Positions 35,360-45,660 of a DNA stretch of 64,000 bases are shown here, piece by piece (positions within the stretch are counted from its first letter, which is position 1; each line of letters begins with the position of its first letter). The position numbers were made by a program, and so were the translations under genes. The notes below the pieces were generated by a model, which saw nothing but the letters and a program-made list of their open reading frames with translations, was not told where the DNA came from and did not search any database. Origin of the DNA: Zymoseptoria tritici IPO323. Its lineage: Eukaryota; Ascomycota; Dothideomycetes; Mycosphaerellales; Mycosphaerellaceae. Where the stretch lies: contig NC_018209.1 in assembly GCF_000219625.1 (NCBI RefSeq), forward strand, positions 1,178,001-1,242,000. The letters run 5' to 3'.

Positions 35360-35622
35360 GGGATAGGGGGTGGAGTGAGGGTCACGAGATTTTGCTTGAT
35401 GCCGTGTGGCATATGATCTGTGAGGCGCTTCTGATCTTTTTGTGGGTTCTTGGATATTGGCGTGCTCGTCCAGCGCTGTGATATCCTCATTGCGCTTGCT
35501 CTGTCGGGAGTGAGATGTCGGAGCGGGCTTGGCGCGAGGTAACGGGCTTTCTTGTTTGAACTTCGCTCTCAACTTCACTTCACTTCACAACCACCGTCCG
35601 TCAAACACTTCTCCACGCCATC

Positions 35623-36527
35623 ATGCCACCGAAAGCAGAGTCCAAGAAGCCGGTCGGCATCGACATGTCGGAGCACTTCAAACAAGACGCACTGTCCGAT
35701 GTGACACTCAAGTTTGGCAATCGCGAGATGAAATGCCACAAGATCATCCTCGTGACCCGCTCGGAGTACTTCAAGAAGCTCTGCGGTCCCGACAGCCAGT
35801 TCGCTGTGCGTGCTACTCTGGACCTTCACGAGGCATCTGAATCACATTGACACCAGCATAGGAAGCCACCCAGCCCGTCATCGAGCTGAAGGACGATGAC
35901 CCGACCGCCTTGGAAGCGCTGCTTCGCTACATCTACACGTTTGAGTACGTCGACAACGCGGAGCAACGCAAACACGACTGGACATTTCATCTCAACTACA
36001 GCGTTGTGGCGCGGTCTGTGGATCACCGTCTTCCCATGCACAACTGCATCCCTTACTGACAGCGCTCTAGCAAGTACGGCTTCCCATTCCAGTCGAACAC
36101 AGCCCATCACACGTTTCGGAAGATCGTGCTGTCAATAAAGGGCCCCGAAGCTATATGCGAAGCGATCATCGCCCTTCGTCAATTCCACGAGCTGATGATC
36201 GGGGTTGCGCCCACTGTCCAAACCTTGATCAAAGACAACCTCCAGCCGCTCCTTCAACTTGAAGAATTCCGATCGCACATTCACACCAACGAAGACATCC
36301 TCTGGTCGTTGATGGAAAAGTTGGAGCCTGTCAAGCCGAAGTCCGAGCAATTGCCACCGCTTAAGCATGTCAACATATTTCGGTGCACACGACCGAAATG
36401 CGACTACATCGTCAGATCGGAATTGGCAAGTGGTTCCCATCTGAACTGCCTCACCCACAACGTGTTTCCTACACTCTTGTCTTCTTGTTGGGTCCTAGCT
36501 GAGGATTCGGAGTTCAAGGTATATTGA
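35623..36527 (+). CDS. BTB/POZ domain protein
   Basis: Three exons, 35623-35805, 35862-36013 and 36071-36527, with introns of 56 and 57 nt, encode 263 residues. The second donor (GTCTGT) is non-standard but the frame joins cleanly as VARKYG. The BTB core is SDVTLKFGNREMKCHKIILVT followed by the YFKKLCGP helix and ALEALLRYIYTFEY. A long helical region follows. Near the C-terminus FRCTRPKCDY with later Cys and His residues (HLNCLTHN) resembles a small degenerate zinc-binding site. No known substrate. BTB domains usually mediate dimerisation and, in some proteins, CUL3 binding; neither can be told from the sequence. Confidence 0.85.
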
Positions 36528-37786
36528 GCCACAGCAAGGGCGGAAGTTGTGGTGTTCCGGACCATACGCTATGGCGGCGTTCCGTAGAAGGCATGGCCAC
36601 GATGCTCGTCCGGGAATGGAAAGGAGTCATTGTGGGCAAGTGGGCCAGATTGGAAGTTTAGAAATCAACGCAGATCAATGAGCAGCAACAGCTCAAGTCG
36701 GTAACCACACCGATGGAAGCTTTCATTACCCGCCTCACGTGCCTGAGCCTTGTCTTCGTCGGGCATCCTGTGGATGCTTCTAGCTCGAGGTCCTTGCTGG
36801 ACGATAGCGAACGAGTATGCAGGAAGTGGTCGGTATCGGCTTGCTGGCTCCAGATCTATGTCCGATCAAAATGCAAGACGCATCGCCGGCTGAATTAAGA
36901 ACAGACCATAGCCATCATGCTCTTTGATATCTCGCTCAGGCGCTCAGGCGTTACTATCCAAGGAGACTATCATGCGTGTGGGAGTTGGTATTAGGTCATG
37001 CGTGTGGGAGTTGGTATTAGGAAAGCATCACGGTCGAGTTTGACGCCACGTCTGGTGCTGCCTGAAATTGTGCCTGATTCATCGTCCCGAGAACTTCTGT
37101 GAACATGCTGACAAATCCCCCATGTCGACAGAAAGAAAGCATTACTCTGCCGACGACGACATCTGCGGTGACCAACAAGACTCACCACGAGAAAGATGAG
37201 GCCGCCAGGTCGACGTTGTGCCGCTGTTATTTTCACGCCCCTCTCACCGTTAACACCGCCATATCATGGTCTTTATTATGACACCGCTTCACGAATCCTT
37301 CGCCGCCACACCTGCGCCCCGTTCCCGCTTCGCCGCACTCCACTATAACGAGAAGCGATGACTGGACGATGCAGCGGTGTCCTGCATTGTCACTGCAGCT
37401 CTCGTGACCGGTCAAGAACGACAATCGTTCGCCCTGTCAGTCTGTCACCCTCACCTTTGCCGCCTACTTGTGCGTTGTCATTCACCAAAGATGTTGGCTC
37501 ATGGTTCAGAACGACCGGTGGCTGCCTGATCTAGCTTCTCCGCCTCGTTCGACTCATACCGAGCTCTCCACTCCAGCTGCATCATTGACGAAGGTGGTAC
37601 ATACTTATACCAAGCCTTTCCGTTCTCTTCTGTTTGTTCACTATCTTTGTTCATCAACTTCATCGAAACAGACACAAACGACCACGGCAGCACTCACGAC
37701 ATCGACAGCATTGAATACACACATATCAGGCCACACAGACCATCCATCATACAGCATCTGACAGTCCCGCTCGTCCGCCTCGACAA
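36528..37786. other. Intergenic region with a 26-bp tandem duplication
   Basis: About 1.26 kb without a recognisable gene. It contains a near-perfect tandem duplication (36971-37021) and, just before it, a CTCAGGCG doublet near 36936-36951. The last 300 bp are probably promoter and leader of the AAA ATPase gene. Confidence 0.5.
36971..37021. repeat. 26-bp direct tandem duplication
   Basis: The 26-bp unit starting CATGCGTGTGGGAGTTGGTA occurs at 36971-36996 and again, one base short, at 36997-37021. The copies are identical, so the duplication is probably recent (slippage or repair). Confidence 0.93.
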
Positions 37787-40700
37787 ATGAGCAAATCAGC
37801 AGCAGCTACCGCCTCTGACACGTCACCATCGCATGTGCCCTCCACATCAGTCTTGACGCCAGCGACCACTCCTTCAGACACACCAACAAAGCGTCTTTCA
37901 ACAGCTCTTCCGATTTCTTCTCTCCGCTCGGAGATTGAGGACAAGATGGACGAGAAGCAGATCAACGGCACCGAGGTGCCCGCAGCAGAGACCGAGAGTG
38001 TCGAGCAGCCTGTTACCACAAAACAGGACGAATCGACTGAGGCTGCACCTAAGAAGAAGACCACATGTAAAGACGCCAAGCACAAGAAGACGTCAAAACT
38101 AATGACCAAGAAGAAGAATTCGGCCTCTACGAAGAAGAACAAATCCATTCCAGCAGATGACAGTTCAGATGAAAGCTCCAGCGATGATTCATCGGATTCC
38201 TCTTCATCAGAATCGTCGGAAGATGAATCCGACGAGAGCTCATCGTCCGAGGAGGAAGTGAAGAAGAAGAAGTCAAAGTCGAAAACGGCCAAGAAGTCCA
38301 AAGACAAGAAGCGGAAGAAGAGCAAAAAACCAGACTCCAGCGAGAGTGAGGATGACTCCGGCGATGAGAGCGACTCCAGCAGTGAAGACGAGGCTTCAAA
38401 GAAGAAGCAGAAGAAGGCTGGAAAGAAGGCAAAGAAGTCAAAGAAAGCTGCTGCTTCATCGTCTGACTCAGAAGATGCATCCGACGACGACGGTGTCTCC
38501 GGTCTTGAACTACAAGTGAAGGAGCTCACATCGAAGATTGCAGCACTCAAAACCTCTTCCAAGTCGTCAAAGTCCAGCAAACGTCGAAAGTCGTCCATCT
38601 CCAAGTCGTCCTCCTCGAAATCATCTTCCAGATCCAGCAAGTCCCGCAAGACCAGGAAAACGAGCTCCAAATTCAAGCGTGTCGATCAGCTCTGGGATTC
38701 GGAAACCCACAACTACAAGCTCAAGGAGAGCGCCGAGGATGAAGAGGGCGAGTTCGCCGAATTCGCCTTCCTTGTTCGTCGAACCTTCAACTGGGAGAAC
38801 AGATACGAGGACACAATCGTCGACATCAAGTCCAAGGCTCTTCGGACAGTGCTCGCACAGGTGATGAAAGGCTGCAAATCGGTCAGCTTGGAAGTCGACG
38901 AGCCAAGTCTCGATCCCAAGCAGCTCTTCTTATATCTTGAGGACCTGCGAAGCCACTACAAGAAGACCCTCCGCGCTCAAATCAAATCCGAGAAGAAGCG
39001 CAAGCAGATCAAGAAGCTTGGAGAACAGCGGCAATGCTGCCGCACTCTGGTCGCTTATCTCGATGAAGACTTCGCTGAAACAAAGAAGACGCTCTACCCT
39101 CTGCTCGCCGCCGGGAATATCACCTTTGACCTCGTCTGGGCACTATTCAAACCCAATCAGGTAGCGATCACATCTTGCTACGGCTCCTGGGACGAACCAA
39201 GGTGTATCAAAGCGCACTTTGCGACATTCAACTGCAACATGACGCGCGGCCAATGGTACATCATCGAGGGCAACTACGTCGAGTGTGATGGCACGAGATT
39301 CGGATATGGCGACTTTGAAGCCGAGATCGATGGGTTCAAGGGCCCGAAGAAGATTTCGAGTTTGCCAATCTATCCGCTGAAGTATCACCCTGATGTGAAG
39401 GCGGTGAAGGAGAAGATTATCGCGAGAGGAAGGAGATTTGTGGAGATGCATGGGATCAAGTACATGTTCCACAAGGGCATGGCGTTTCACAAGAAGAAGA
39501 AGCAAGTGCTACGCATTTCTATCAACGGAAGAGTCATGGTGGACCCTCAGACTTTCCGCCGCATCAACCCGAACTACCCCGTCAGTCCGATCTTCAAGAG
39601 GAGCCAGGACGATCTCGAATCAGACAGCGACGAGGACGACGGCTGCAACTGCTGCGAGTCCGATGACGAGGCGGCCGTGCAAGGTGACACGCATCGCAGC
39701 AATACGCACGATGGCGGTGATGACGCTCCCAAGTACAAGTACCGATGGGAGAAAGACAAGGACGGCGACGAGCAGTACGTGGCTGTCGAGGTGGATGCTG
39801 ATGGCGATGAACTTCATGTGCAACCTGCTGTTCAGGAGCTCGAGTACAGTTCTTCGCAGCGTCGGACCTACACGGACGAGGAGTTGCTGCTCACCTCGCC
39901 TGTTGTGCTCGGGTTCAGCTTCAACGAGAAGCTCTGGGTACGTACATCGAAAGGAAGGAGCGCCTACCGGCTCTGAACTGCACTCCCTGGCACAACTTGA
40001 GACTTGACTAATCTCCCTCGCAGGTCGAATTCACGATCTCCGGGCTCAAAGACATCACCTACAACGACCAAGCCTTCGACTCCCTTGTCCTCCCTGGCGA
40101 CCAAAAGTCCACCGTCCGCGCCCTCGTAGAGTCACACAAATACCACGCCGCCCAAACCATCGACGACGTCGTCCAAGGTAAAGGCCGTGGCCTCGTCTTC
40201 GTCCTCCACGGTCCTCCAGGAACCGGCAAGACCCTCACCGCCGAGGGCATCTCCGAACTCCTCCGCGTCCCGTTGTATATCGTCTCCGCCGGCGAACTCG
40301 GCACGGACCCCGCGAAACTCGAATTCGAACTGCAGAAGATCCTTGACATCGCGCATTCGTGGGGTGCGTTGCTGCTGCTGGATGAAGCGGATGTGTTTTT
40401 GGAGAAGAGGGAGATTCACGATATCCATCGCAATGCGCTGGTCAGTATCTTTTTGAGACTGCTGGAGTACTTTCAGGGTATCCTCTTCCTGACGACCAAC
40501 CGCGTGGAAACTTTCGACGACGCTTTTCAGTCGAGGATTCATGTCGCGCTGCGGTATGATGAGCTTACTACCGCTGCGAAGAAGGAGGTGTGGAAGAACT
40601 TCCTTGGTATGGTCGAAACTCAACAGGCCTTACCCGCTCCCGGTGGCTCGGATAAGGCGAAGCAGATGGAGTTGCGCAACCAGCCTCTGTTCACGGAGAA

Positions 40701-40970
40701 GGACTTTGCGATGCTGGCTAGGCATCGTTTGAATGGAAGACAGGTGAGTTTATTGAGAATTACAATTATCTCCTGTTGTCTGGGCATCGCTAACCGCAAA
40801 AAAATCGCCAGATAAAAAATTCTGTACGAACCAGCCAGGCACTCGCGCTGAACGAGGGCAGCCAGTTGACGCTGGCGCACATCACGAGGGTTCTGGCGGT
40901 AGCCGAGACTTTTGAGCGAGATTTGAAGGGTGGGCTTGGCTATGAGGAGGCGATGAGGACGTACACTTGA
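37787..40970 (+). CDS. AAA+ ATPase with charged N-terminal region (DUF7025-like)
   Basis: Exons 37787-39937, 40024-40743 and 40812-40970 encode 1009 residues. Residues about 85-300 are a highly charged Lys/Ser/Asp/Glu tract resembling a nuclear, nucleolin-like linker. A folded central region (about 305-620), with FEAEIDGFKG and RGQWYIIEGNYVECDG, resembles the domain called DUF7025 in fungal AAA proteins. The AAA module has Walker A GPPGTGKT at 780-787, Walker B LLLLDEAD with D837-E838, sensor-1 TTNR, and a likely arginine finger in FQSRIH, so it should hydrolyse ATP. Such proteins are expanded in filamentous fungi and their targets are unknown. The C-terminus is affected by a 14-bp duplication whose junction forms the stop codon. 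Confidence 0.88.
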
Positions 40971-40982
40971 GGACGTACACTT
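40955..40982. repeat. 14-bp tandem duplication over the AAA ATPase stop codon
   Basis: GAGGACGTACACTT occurs at 40955-40968 and 40969-40982. The TGA stop (40968-40970) exists only because of the junction between the two copies. Without the duplication the frame would continue for one more codon to a TAG. Confidence 0.9.
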
Positions 40983-41689
40983 CATAGAACGGTGGCCTTT
41001 GTTTTTATGACGGTCGATACGGCGAGCCATGTGGATTGTCTCTACTCCATCGAATACAGGCCATTGCGCATGCTCTGAAGTCACCAAGTGACCTAGGGAG
41101 GGATTAGCATACTTCTTCGAATCGACGATCAAAGTGCTGCTGCGATCTGTGTTGCGAGCTTGACGTGTTGGGAGCTTGCGTGTAGAGGGGAAGTCCAGAG
41201 GCACGAACTGATGATCCGCCGAGAAAGCTGCGCTCGGGGTTACAACGTTGTCTTGATGTGCTCACCGGTGAGAGATGACTTCCCGCATGCAAGATATTCC
41301 CGTATTTCGTTGATGGTGGGAGAGCGCCGTCCGTCGAGCGCAGATACTAAAGCACTCGGCGATGTCGCTATCGGCTTCTAGATTCCAGTGATCGAAGTAG
41401 GAGCTTGAACTTCGCGGAATATCTGGGGATTGCCTTGAAGTCTCCCAGTGAGATGCGATTGCCACCCCAGACTTGGAGTGCCTCGGGTAGCGTGCAGAGT
41501 CAGTTGATGGGAGCGATGTGGGCCCTCTGACGGTCGTCGGGCAAGCTGCCGCCGTGCTCGTCCTGTCGACGGACACTCTGTGGTGACCCATCCTGCTTGA
41601 AGCGCGGTCCATCAGTGCCACTGTATGCATTCTGTCGCAGCCCTGATGCGCAAGCATTTGAGATATTGCGCATCTCCGACGATGGGCTA
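40971..41689. other. Intergenic region between convergent genes
   Basis: About 720 bp between the AAA ATPase gene (plus) and the uncharacterised minus-strand gene, so it holds both 3' ends. No recognisable feature beyond the short duplication at the ATPase stop. Confidence 0.5.
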
Positions 41690-42838
41690 TCAGCGTATGC
41701 GCGGCCCTGTCGTGTCACTCAGTGCTGCACTCTGAATAAATTGACGATTGTTGCCGCTGGGGACTGGTCGCCTTTCTCCTGGATTGCCGGCTTTGTAACC
41801 GAAGAAGCTGCCTCTGGTCTTTTCCTCATTGCGAGCCTTGGGCTTGAAATAGTTCGGCATCTCCAGAAGGCCAATGTCAAGCATCCAGCGGGCTTCTTGC
41901 TCGTATCCCTGTTGCTCAAGCATTTTCGCAGAGTTGATCAGAAACGCGAAGCCGCCCCAGCTTTGAAATAGCTCGTGGACGTATCCGGGTCGCGGATCTA
42001 TCTGTTGATAGTGCCGCATGAACTCCAACGCTGGCAATGCCGTGGGCCGGGAGGGATGCTTCCGATGCAGATCGGCGCGATTAAGCCGGCCTGAGAAGAC
42101 TTGAGTCCATGAGGATATCCTCCATATGAATCGATCATACAATTGGACATCTGCGGTGGTGTTCGCACCCTTGAACATCAGCTGCTTGAGAATCCAAACC
42201 CCAGCAAGCTCCTTTGTGATCGCTAGAGGGCTTTGCTCCTCCTGCCAAGCTTTTAGGAAGGGTACGTCGAAGCTCCATGTGTACTCGAAACTGCGGAGCG
42301 CTGCATTGATACCGTCGGCTCCTTCGGCCCAGTATGCCTGCGACTCCACGAGGAAACGCAGCATTGGTCCACGCCAGGCTATCCTATCACGGCCTTCTTG
42401 CGGCATTAGCACCGTAGGAATGTGTGGTATCTTCAACCAGGACCAGATGTGGCTCTCGGCCCCCTCGGCGACCATGCAATGGACTAGAGCTTTCAAGAAC
42501 CCGAAGTTGATGCTCAAATCCGCCGAGTTGTAGTCCCGGAAAAGCCAGATCAGAGCTCTGCTTCCTGGCAGGTTCTGTTCATTGCAGTATTGTCTTCGCT
42601 GCTCGTCCTTGGAGCGCCCGCGGGCGGTCAAAGTAATGAAATGCTCGAGACACCTTTGCGCCATTGGCAGCTCTGGCGAATCGCTGGCGAAATAGTCGAG
42701 CGGACGGTCTTGTAGCGCCGGAGGAAGCAATTCTGTGTCGACGTGGATCCGCCCGAGCCAGTCTCCGGGGTCGTCCCATTTTGCAGGCTTTGTCTTGATA
42801 TGCTTCAAGAAGAAGTCGTAGAATTTCGTCTTGTTCAT
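41690..42838 (-). CDS. Uncharacterised protein, possibly mitochondrial
   Basis: An open frame of 382 residues starting MNKTKFYDFFLKHIKTKPAKW. I do not recognise the family. The sequence is rich in Trp and aromatic residues, mostly helical in appearance, without transmembrane segments or obvious catalytic motifs. Its composition and length mark it as a genuine gene. The 5' end is unresolved. The same frame is open upstream to about 42945 with coding-like sequence (GFERFLRDGDKEEARYSKP). A different frame starting at 43143 encodes an Arg/Ser/Cys-rich stretch that looks like a mitochondrial presequence (MSCLPCLRTNTRLGCLLSS). An intron between about 43020 and 42920 would join them, but no strong donor was seen. 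The true protein may therefore be about 450-490 residues. Confidence 0.65.
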   Translation of the reverse strand: MNKTKFYDFFLKHIKTKPAKWDDPGDWLGRIHVDTELLPPALQDRPLDYFASDSPELPMAQRCLEHFITLTARGRSKDEQRRQYCNEQNLPGSRALIWLFRDYNSADLSINFGFLKALVHCMVAEGAESHIWSWLKIPHIPTVLMPQEGRDRIAWRGPMLRFLVESQAYWAEGADGINAALRSFEYTWSFDVPFLKAWQEEQSPLAITKELAGVWILKQLMFKGANTTADVQLYDRFIWRISSWTQVFSGRLNRADLHRKHPSRPTALPALEFMRHYQQIDPRPGYVHELFQSWGGFAFLINSAKMLEQQGYEQEARWMLDIGLLEMPNYFKPKARNEEKTRGSFFGYKAGNPGERRPVPSGNNRQFIQSAALSDTTGPRIR

Positions 42839-43143
42839 GTTCCCTGACTCATCGTAGAACTCTCCAGGGTGGTCGGTGGGCTTGGAATACCTCGCCTCTT
42901 CCTTGTCACCATCTCGTAAGAAACGCTCGAATCCAGGCGGACGTCAGCCCACTGTCTTCGCTCAGTGCCCCCTTTTCTTTGTTTGAATGCTCGATGCTTT
43001 CCATCGTCGCTCGTGTAAGACCGCCATTGCCGTGCCGTAGTCGAGTGTCTCTGGCGGACAGGATAGGCTCTCGACGCGCCGCGCCATGAAGAAAGCAGGC
43101 AGCCAAGGCGAGTATTTGTGCGAAGGCAGGGAAGACAAGACAT

Positions 43144-43689
43144 ATTGGGCGGGCGGAACACCGGCGGATTCGCTTTGAAGCTCAGGAAGATTGAGTTCAA
43201 TCCAGGCGCTTAGTTACTGTGACTTACTGTACTCGGCTCAGTCGCTCCCTTGCTGCAAACAGGGAGCTGAACGTATCCCATATGGCGAACATTCTGGTCC
43301 GAATAGAGCAGGCTGTCGAGAGCCAGGCCCGGCAATCTACATCTGACCAGTTGCTACCCGGGCGATACGTCTCATATGCATTGATATGCACTTTCGTACA
43401 AGAGGCAACGATACTGAACAAGTCCTAGACAATTTATTGATGTATATGGGCGAATAGAAGTAAAAGCAGTGGTCGCCTTCGTGCAGATATCGACCCGCTT
43501 ACATAAGATTACGGCGCGGGCCGGACCGGACGGAAGCGCTATCGCCCAAAGGAGTGTTCTGCGACCCAAACTGACCTTCGAATAACAATGACCGAATGTA
43601 ATTGAAAACTTCGGAGCAGATCCAAATTCGTCCAGGAAACATTCACGTAAGAGCTGTTCTACCATCTAACCGACCGTCCGGTATCGTTG
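43144..43689. promoter_or_regulatory. Divergent promoter region, uncharacterised gene / MSS1
   Basis: About 550 bp between divergent genes, both probably mitochondrial. No defined site could be identified. Confidence 0.4.
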
Positions 43690-45660
43690 ATGCGGCCATT
43701 GCGATGTACATACCAGAAAGCAACACGCGGCTATGACCGAAATGGAAGACTGTTCGAAGCAGTTCAAGCGGCTTGTTGGGCCCAAGCTGGCACGTTGCGG
43801 ACCCAGAACGGCAGTCTACGACGGACGTCTTCAAGTCATGGTCCAAGCCGAGCAAGATGTCAGCCAGGAACACCTCCCAGAGGACCTCTACCACTTTCAA
43901 GGACAACAACCAGAACTGCATTCGAACGGCCACGAGGAGTGATCGCCAGCCCATCATCCAGATCGCTGTCCTCTTCCAAACCGCCAACCGCCGATGGTCC
44001 AACAATCTACGCCCTCTCCACAGCACCCGGTCGCTCCGCAATCGCCATAATCCGCACCTCCGGCCCTCTCAGCACGCACATCTATCACGCCCTCTGCCCC
44101 AACAAACCGCTCCCTCAGCCTCGTCACGCCGTTGTGCGAACACTCTACGATCCGTCGCAGTCACAATCACGGGATACAATCCTTGACCCTAGCGCCTTGG
44201 TCCTCTACTTCCCTGCTCCCAACACGTTCACGGGAGAAGACATCCTCGAAATGCACGTCCATGGCGGCCCGGCAGTCGTCAAAGCTGTGCTATCCGCTAT
44301 TAGTCGCATCCCGATACACCCATCTGGAAGGATTCGCTACGCTCAGCCAGGAGAGTTCACGCTCCGAGCTTTCCACAATTCTCGCCTTACTCTCACTCAA
44401 ATCGAAGCTCTTTCCGATACCCTGGCAGCCGAGACTGAGCAACAGCGACGACTTTCGATCAGAGGTTCCACTTCCACTCTTCCTGCTTTATATGAGACTT
44501 GGCGTCAACTCCTCCTTTCCGCTCGCGGCGAGTTGGAAGCTCTGATTGATTTCTCGGAAGACCAGCATTTCGATGAATCGACCGTCGAACTTTGTGCATC
44601 GATATCAGCGCAAGTCCGACACCTCATCTTGTTGCTGAAAGTCCATATCCAGAACGCTGTGAAAGGAGAATTGCTACGAAATGGTATCTCAGTGGCATTC
44701 CTAGGCGTACCGAACGCAGGCAAAAGTTCACTGCTGAATTGCATAGTTGGCCGAGAAGCGGCGATTGTGGCGGAGGAAGCGGGTACGACAAGGGATGTGG
44801 TGGATGTGAGTGTAGATCTTGGAGGCTGGCTGGTGAGGTTCGGGGATACGGCTGGTGTGAGGAAGGGTGAGGACGGGAAGGCGAAGGTGGGGAAAGTGGA
44901 GGAGGAAGGGATCAGGAGGGCGAAGGCTAGGGCAACAGAGAGTGATGTTGTTGTGGTGGTACTGGACTTGGATCGGCATGCCTCAAACGGAGCAGCTGAA
45001 GAAGTGGTGCTGCGCATCGATCCGGACCTGCAGACTTTCATACACGGACTGGCTTGCTATCCGACTTCGATCCTGGTGGCGATCAACAAGTCCGACCTCA
45101 TCTCCTCACTCACAGAGAAGGAACGCATCCTCAGCTCCGCCCAAAAGGCGTTTTCCGCCATACCGTCGGACAGCTTCCACTTCATCTCCTGCAAGCACGC
45201 CGAAGCGACTCGAAACCTCCCTCCACCTGCCACGCAAACCTCCAGCTCCTCACCCGACGCAGGCGGCATCCAAACCCTCCTCTCCGGACTAACAACCCAA
45301 TTCGCCAACCTCACCACCGCCATCGTACCCTCCTCCAACCAGGGAGCGCCCGGCTCCATCGACCAATCAATCTACACCGAATCCCTCGGTGCCTCGCAGC
45401 GGCATCGGGACTTACTGTCGGCCTGTCTCTCTTCGTTGGAGGACTTTGAGACGGAGCTTCAGCCGCAACGTCATTCAGATGGCGAGGGTGAGGATGGCAG
45501 TGATGTTGGTGAGGACTTCGAGCCTGATATCGTGCTCGCGGCGGAACATCTGAGAAGAGCAGCGGAGAGTTTGGCGAGGATTACGGGGAAAGGTGAGGGG
45601 AGTGGGGATGTGGAGGAAGTGCTTGGGGTGGTGTTTGAGAAGTTCTGTGTGGGGAAGTAG
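43690..45660 (+). CDS. MSS1: Mitochondrial tRNA modification GTPase (MnmE/Mss1)
   Basis: A single exon of 656 residues. With its partner Mto1/MnmG it makes the carboxymethylaminomethyl modification at the wobble U34 of mitochondrial tRNAs. The N-terminal tetrahydrofolate-binding TrmE domain starts at about residue 105 (TIYALSTAPGRSAIAIIR) and includes FTGEDILEMHVHGG. The inserted G domain has GVPNAGKSS (339-347), TTRD, DTAG (386-389) and NKSD (466-469). The chain ends in FCVGK, equivalent to the conserved FCIGK whose Cys is needed for activity in MnmE. Residues 1-100 are Arg/Ser/Pro-rich, consistent with import, but poorly conserved. The first in-frame ATG is used and the real start or a 5' intron remains uncertain. 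Confidence 0.93.
   Translation: MRPLRCTYQKATRGYDRNGRLFEAVQAACWAQAGTLRTQNGSLRRTSSSHGPSRARCQPGTPPRGPLPLSRTTTRTAFERPRGVIASPSSRSLSSSKPPTADGPTIYALSTAPGRSAIAIIRTSGPLSTHIYHALCPNKPLPQPRHAVVRTLYDPSQSQSRDTILDPSALVLYFPAPNTFTGEDILEMHVHGGPAVVKAVLSAISRIPIHPSGRIRYAQPGEFTLRAFHNSRLTLTQIEALSDTLAAETEQQRRLSIRGSTSTLPALYETWRQLLLSARGELEALIDFSEDQHFDESTVELCASISAQVRHLILLLKVHIQNAVKGELLRNGISVAFLGVPNAGKSSLLNCIVGREAAIVAEEAGTTRDVVDVSVDLGGWLVRFGDTAGVRKGEDGKAKVGKVEEEGIRRAKARATESDVVVVVLDLDRHASNGAAEEVVLRIDPDLQTFIHGLACYPTSILVAINKSDLISSLTEKERILSSAQKAFSAIPSDSFHFISCKHAEATRNLPPPATQTSSSSPDAGGIQTLLSGLTTQFANLTTAIVPSSNQGAPGSIDQSIYTESLGASQRHRDLLSACLSSLEDFETELQPQRHSDGEGEDGSDVGEDFEPDIVLAAEHLRRAAESLARITGKGEGSGDVEEVLGVVFEKFCVGK

Noticed and set aside
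37747..38676. 309-codon minus-strand frame rich in Phe/Leu/Asp/Ser opposite the AAA ATPase gene
   Set aside because: It is the complement of the Lys/Ser/Glu low-complexity tract and not an independent membrane protein.
6796..45660. Secondary-metabolite or metabolic gene cluster
   Set aside because: No PKS, NRPS, terpene synthase, P450 or cluster regulator is present; the genes are mostly housekeeping functions.
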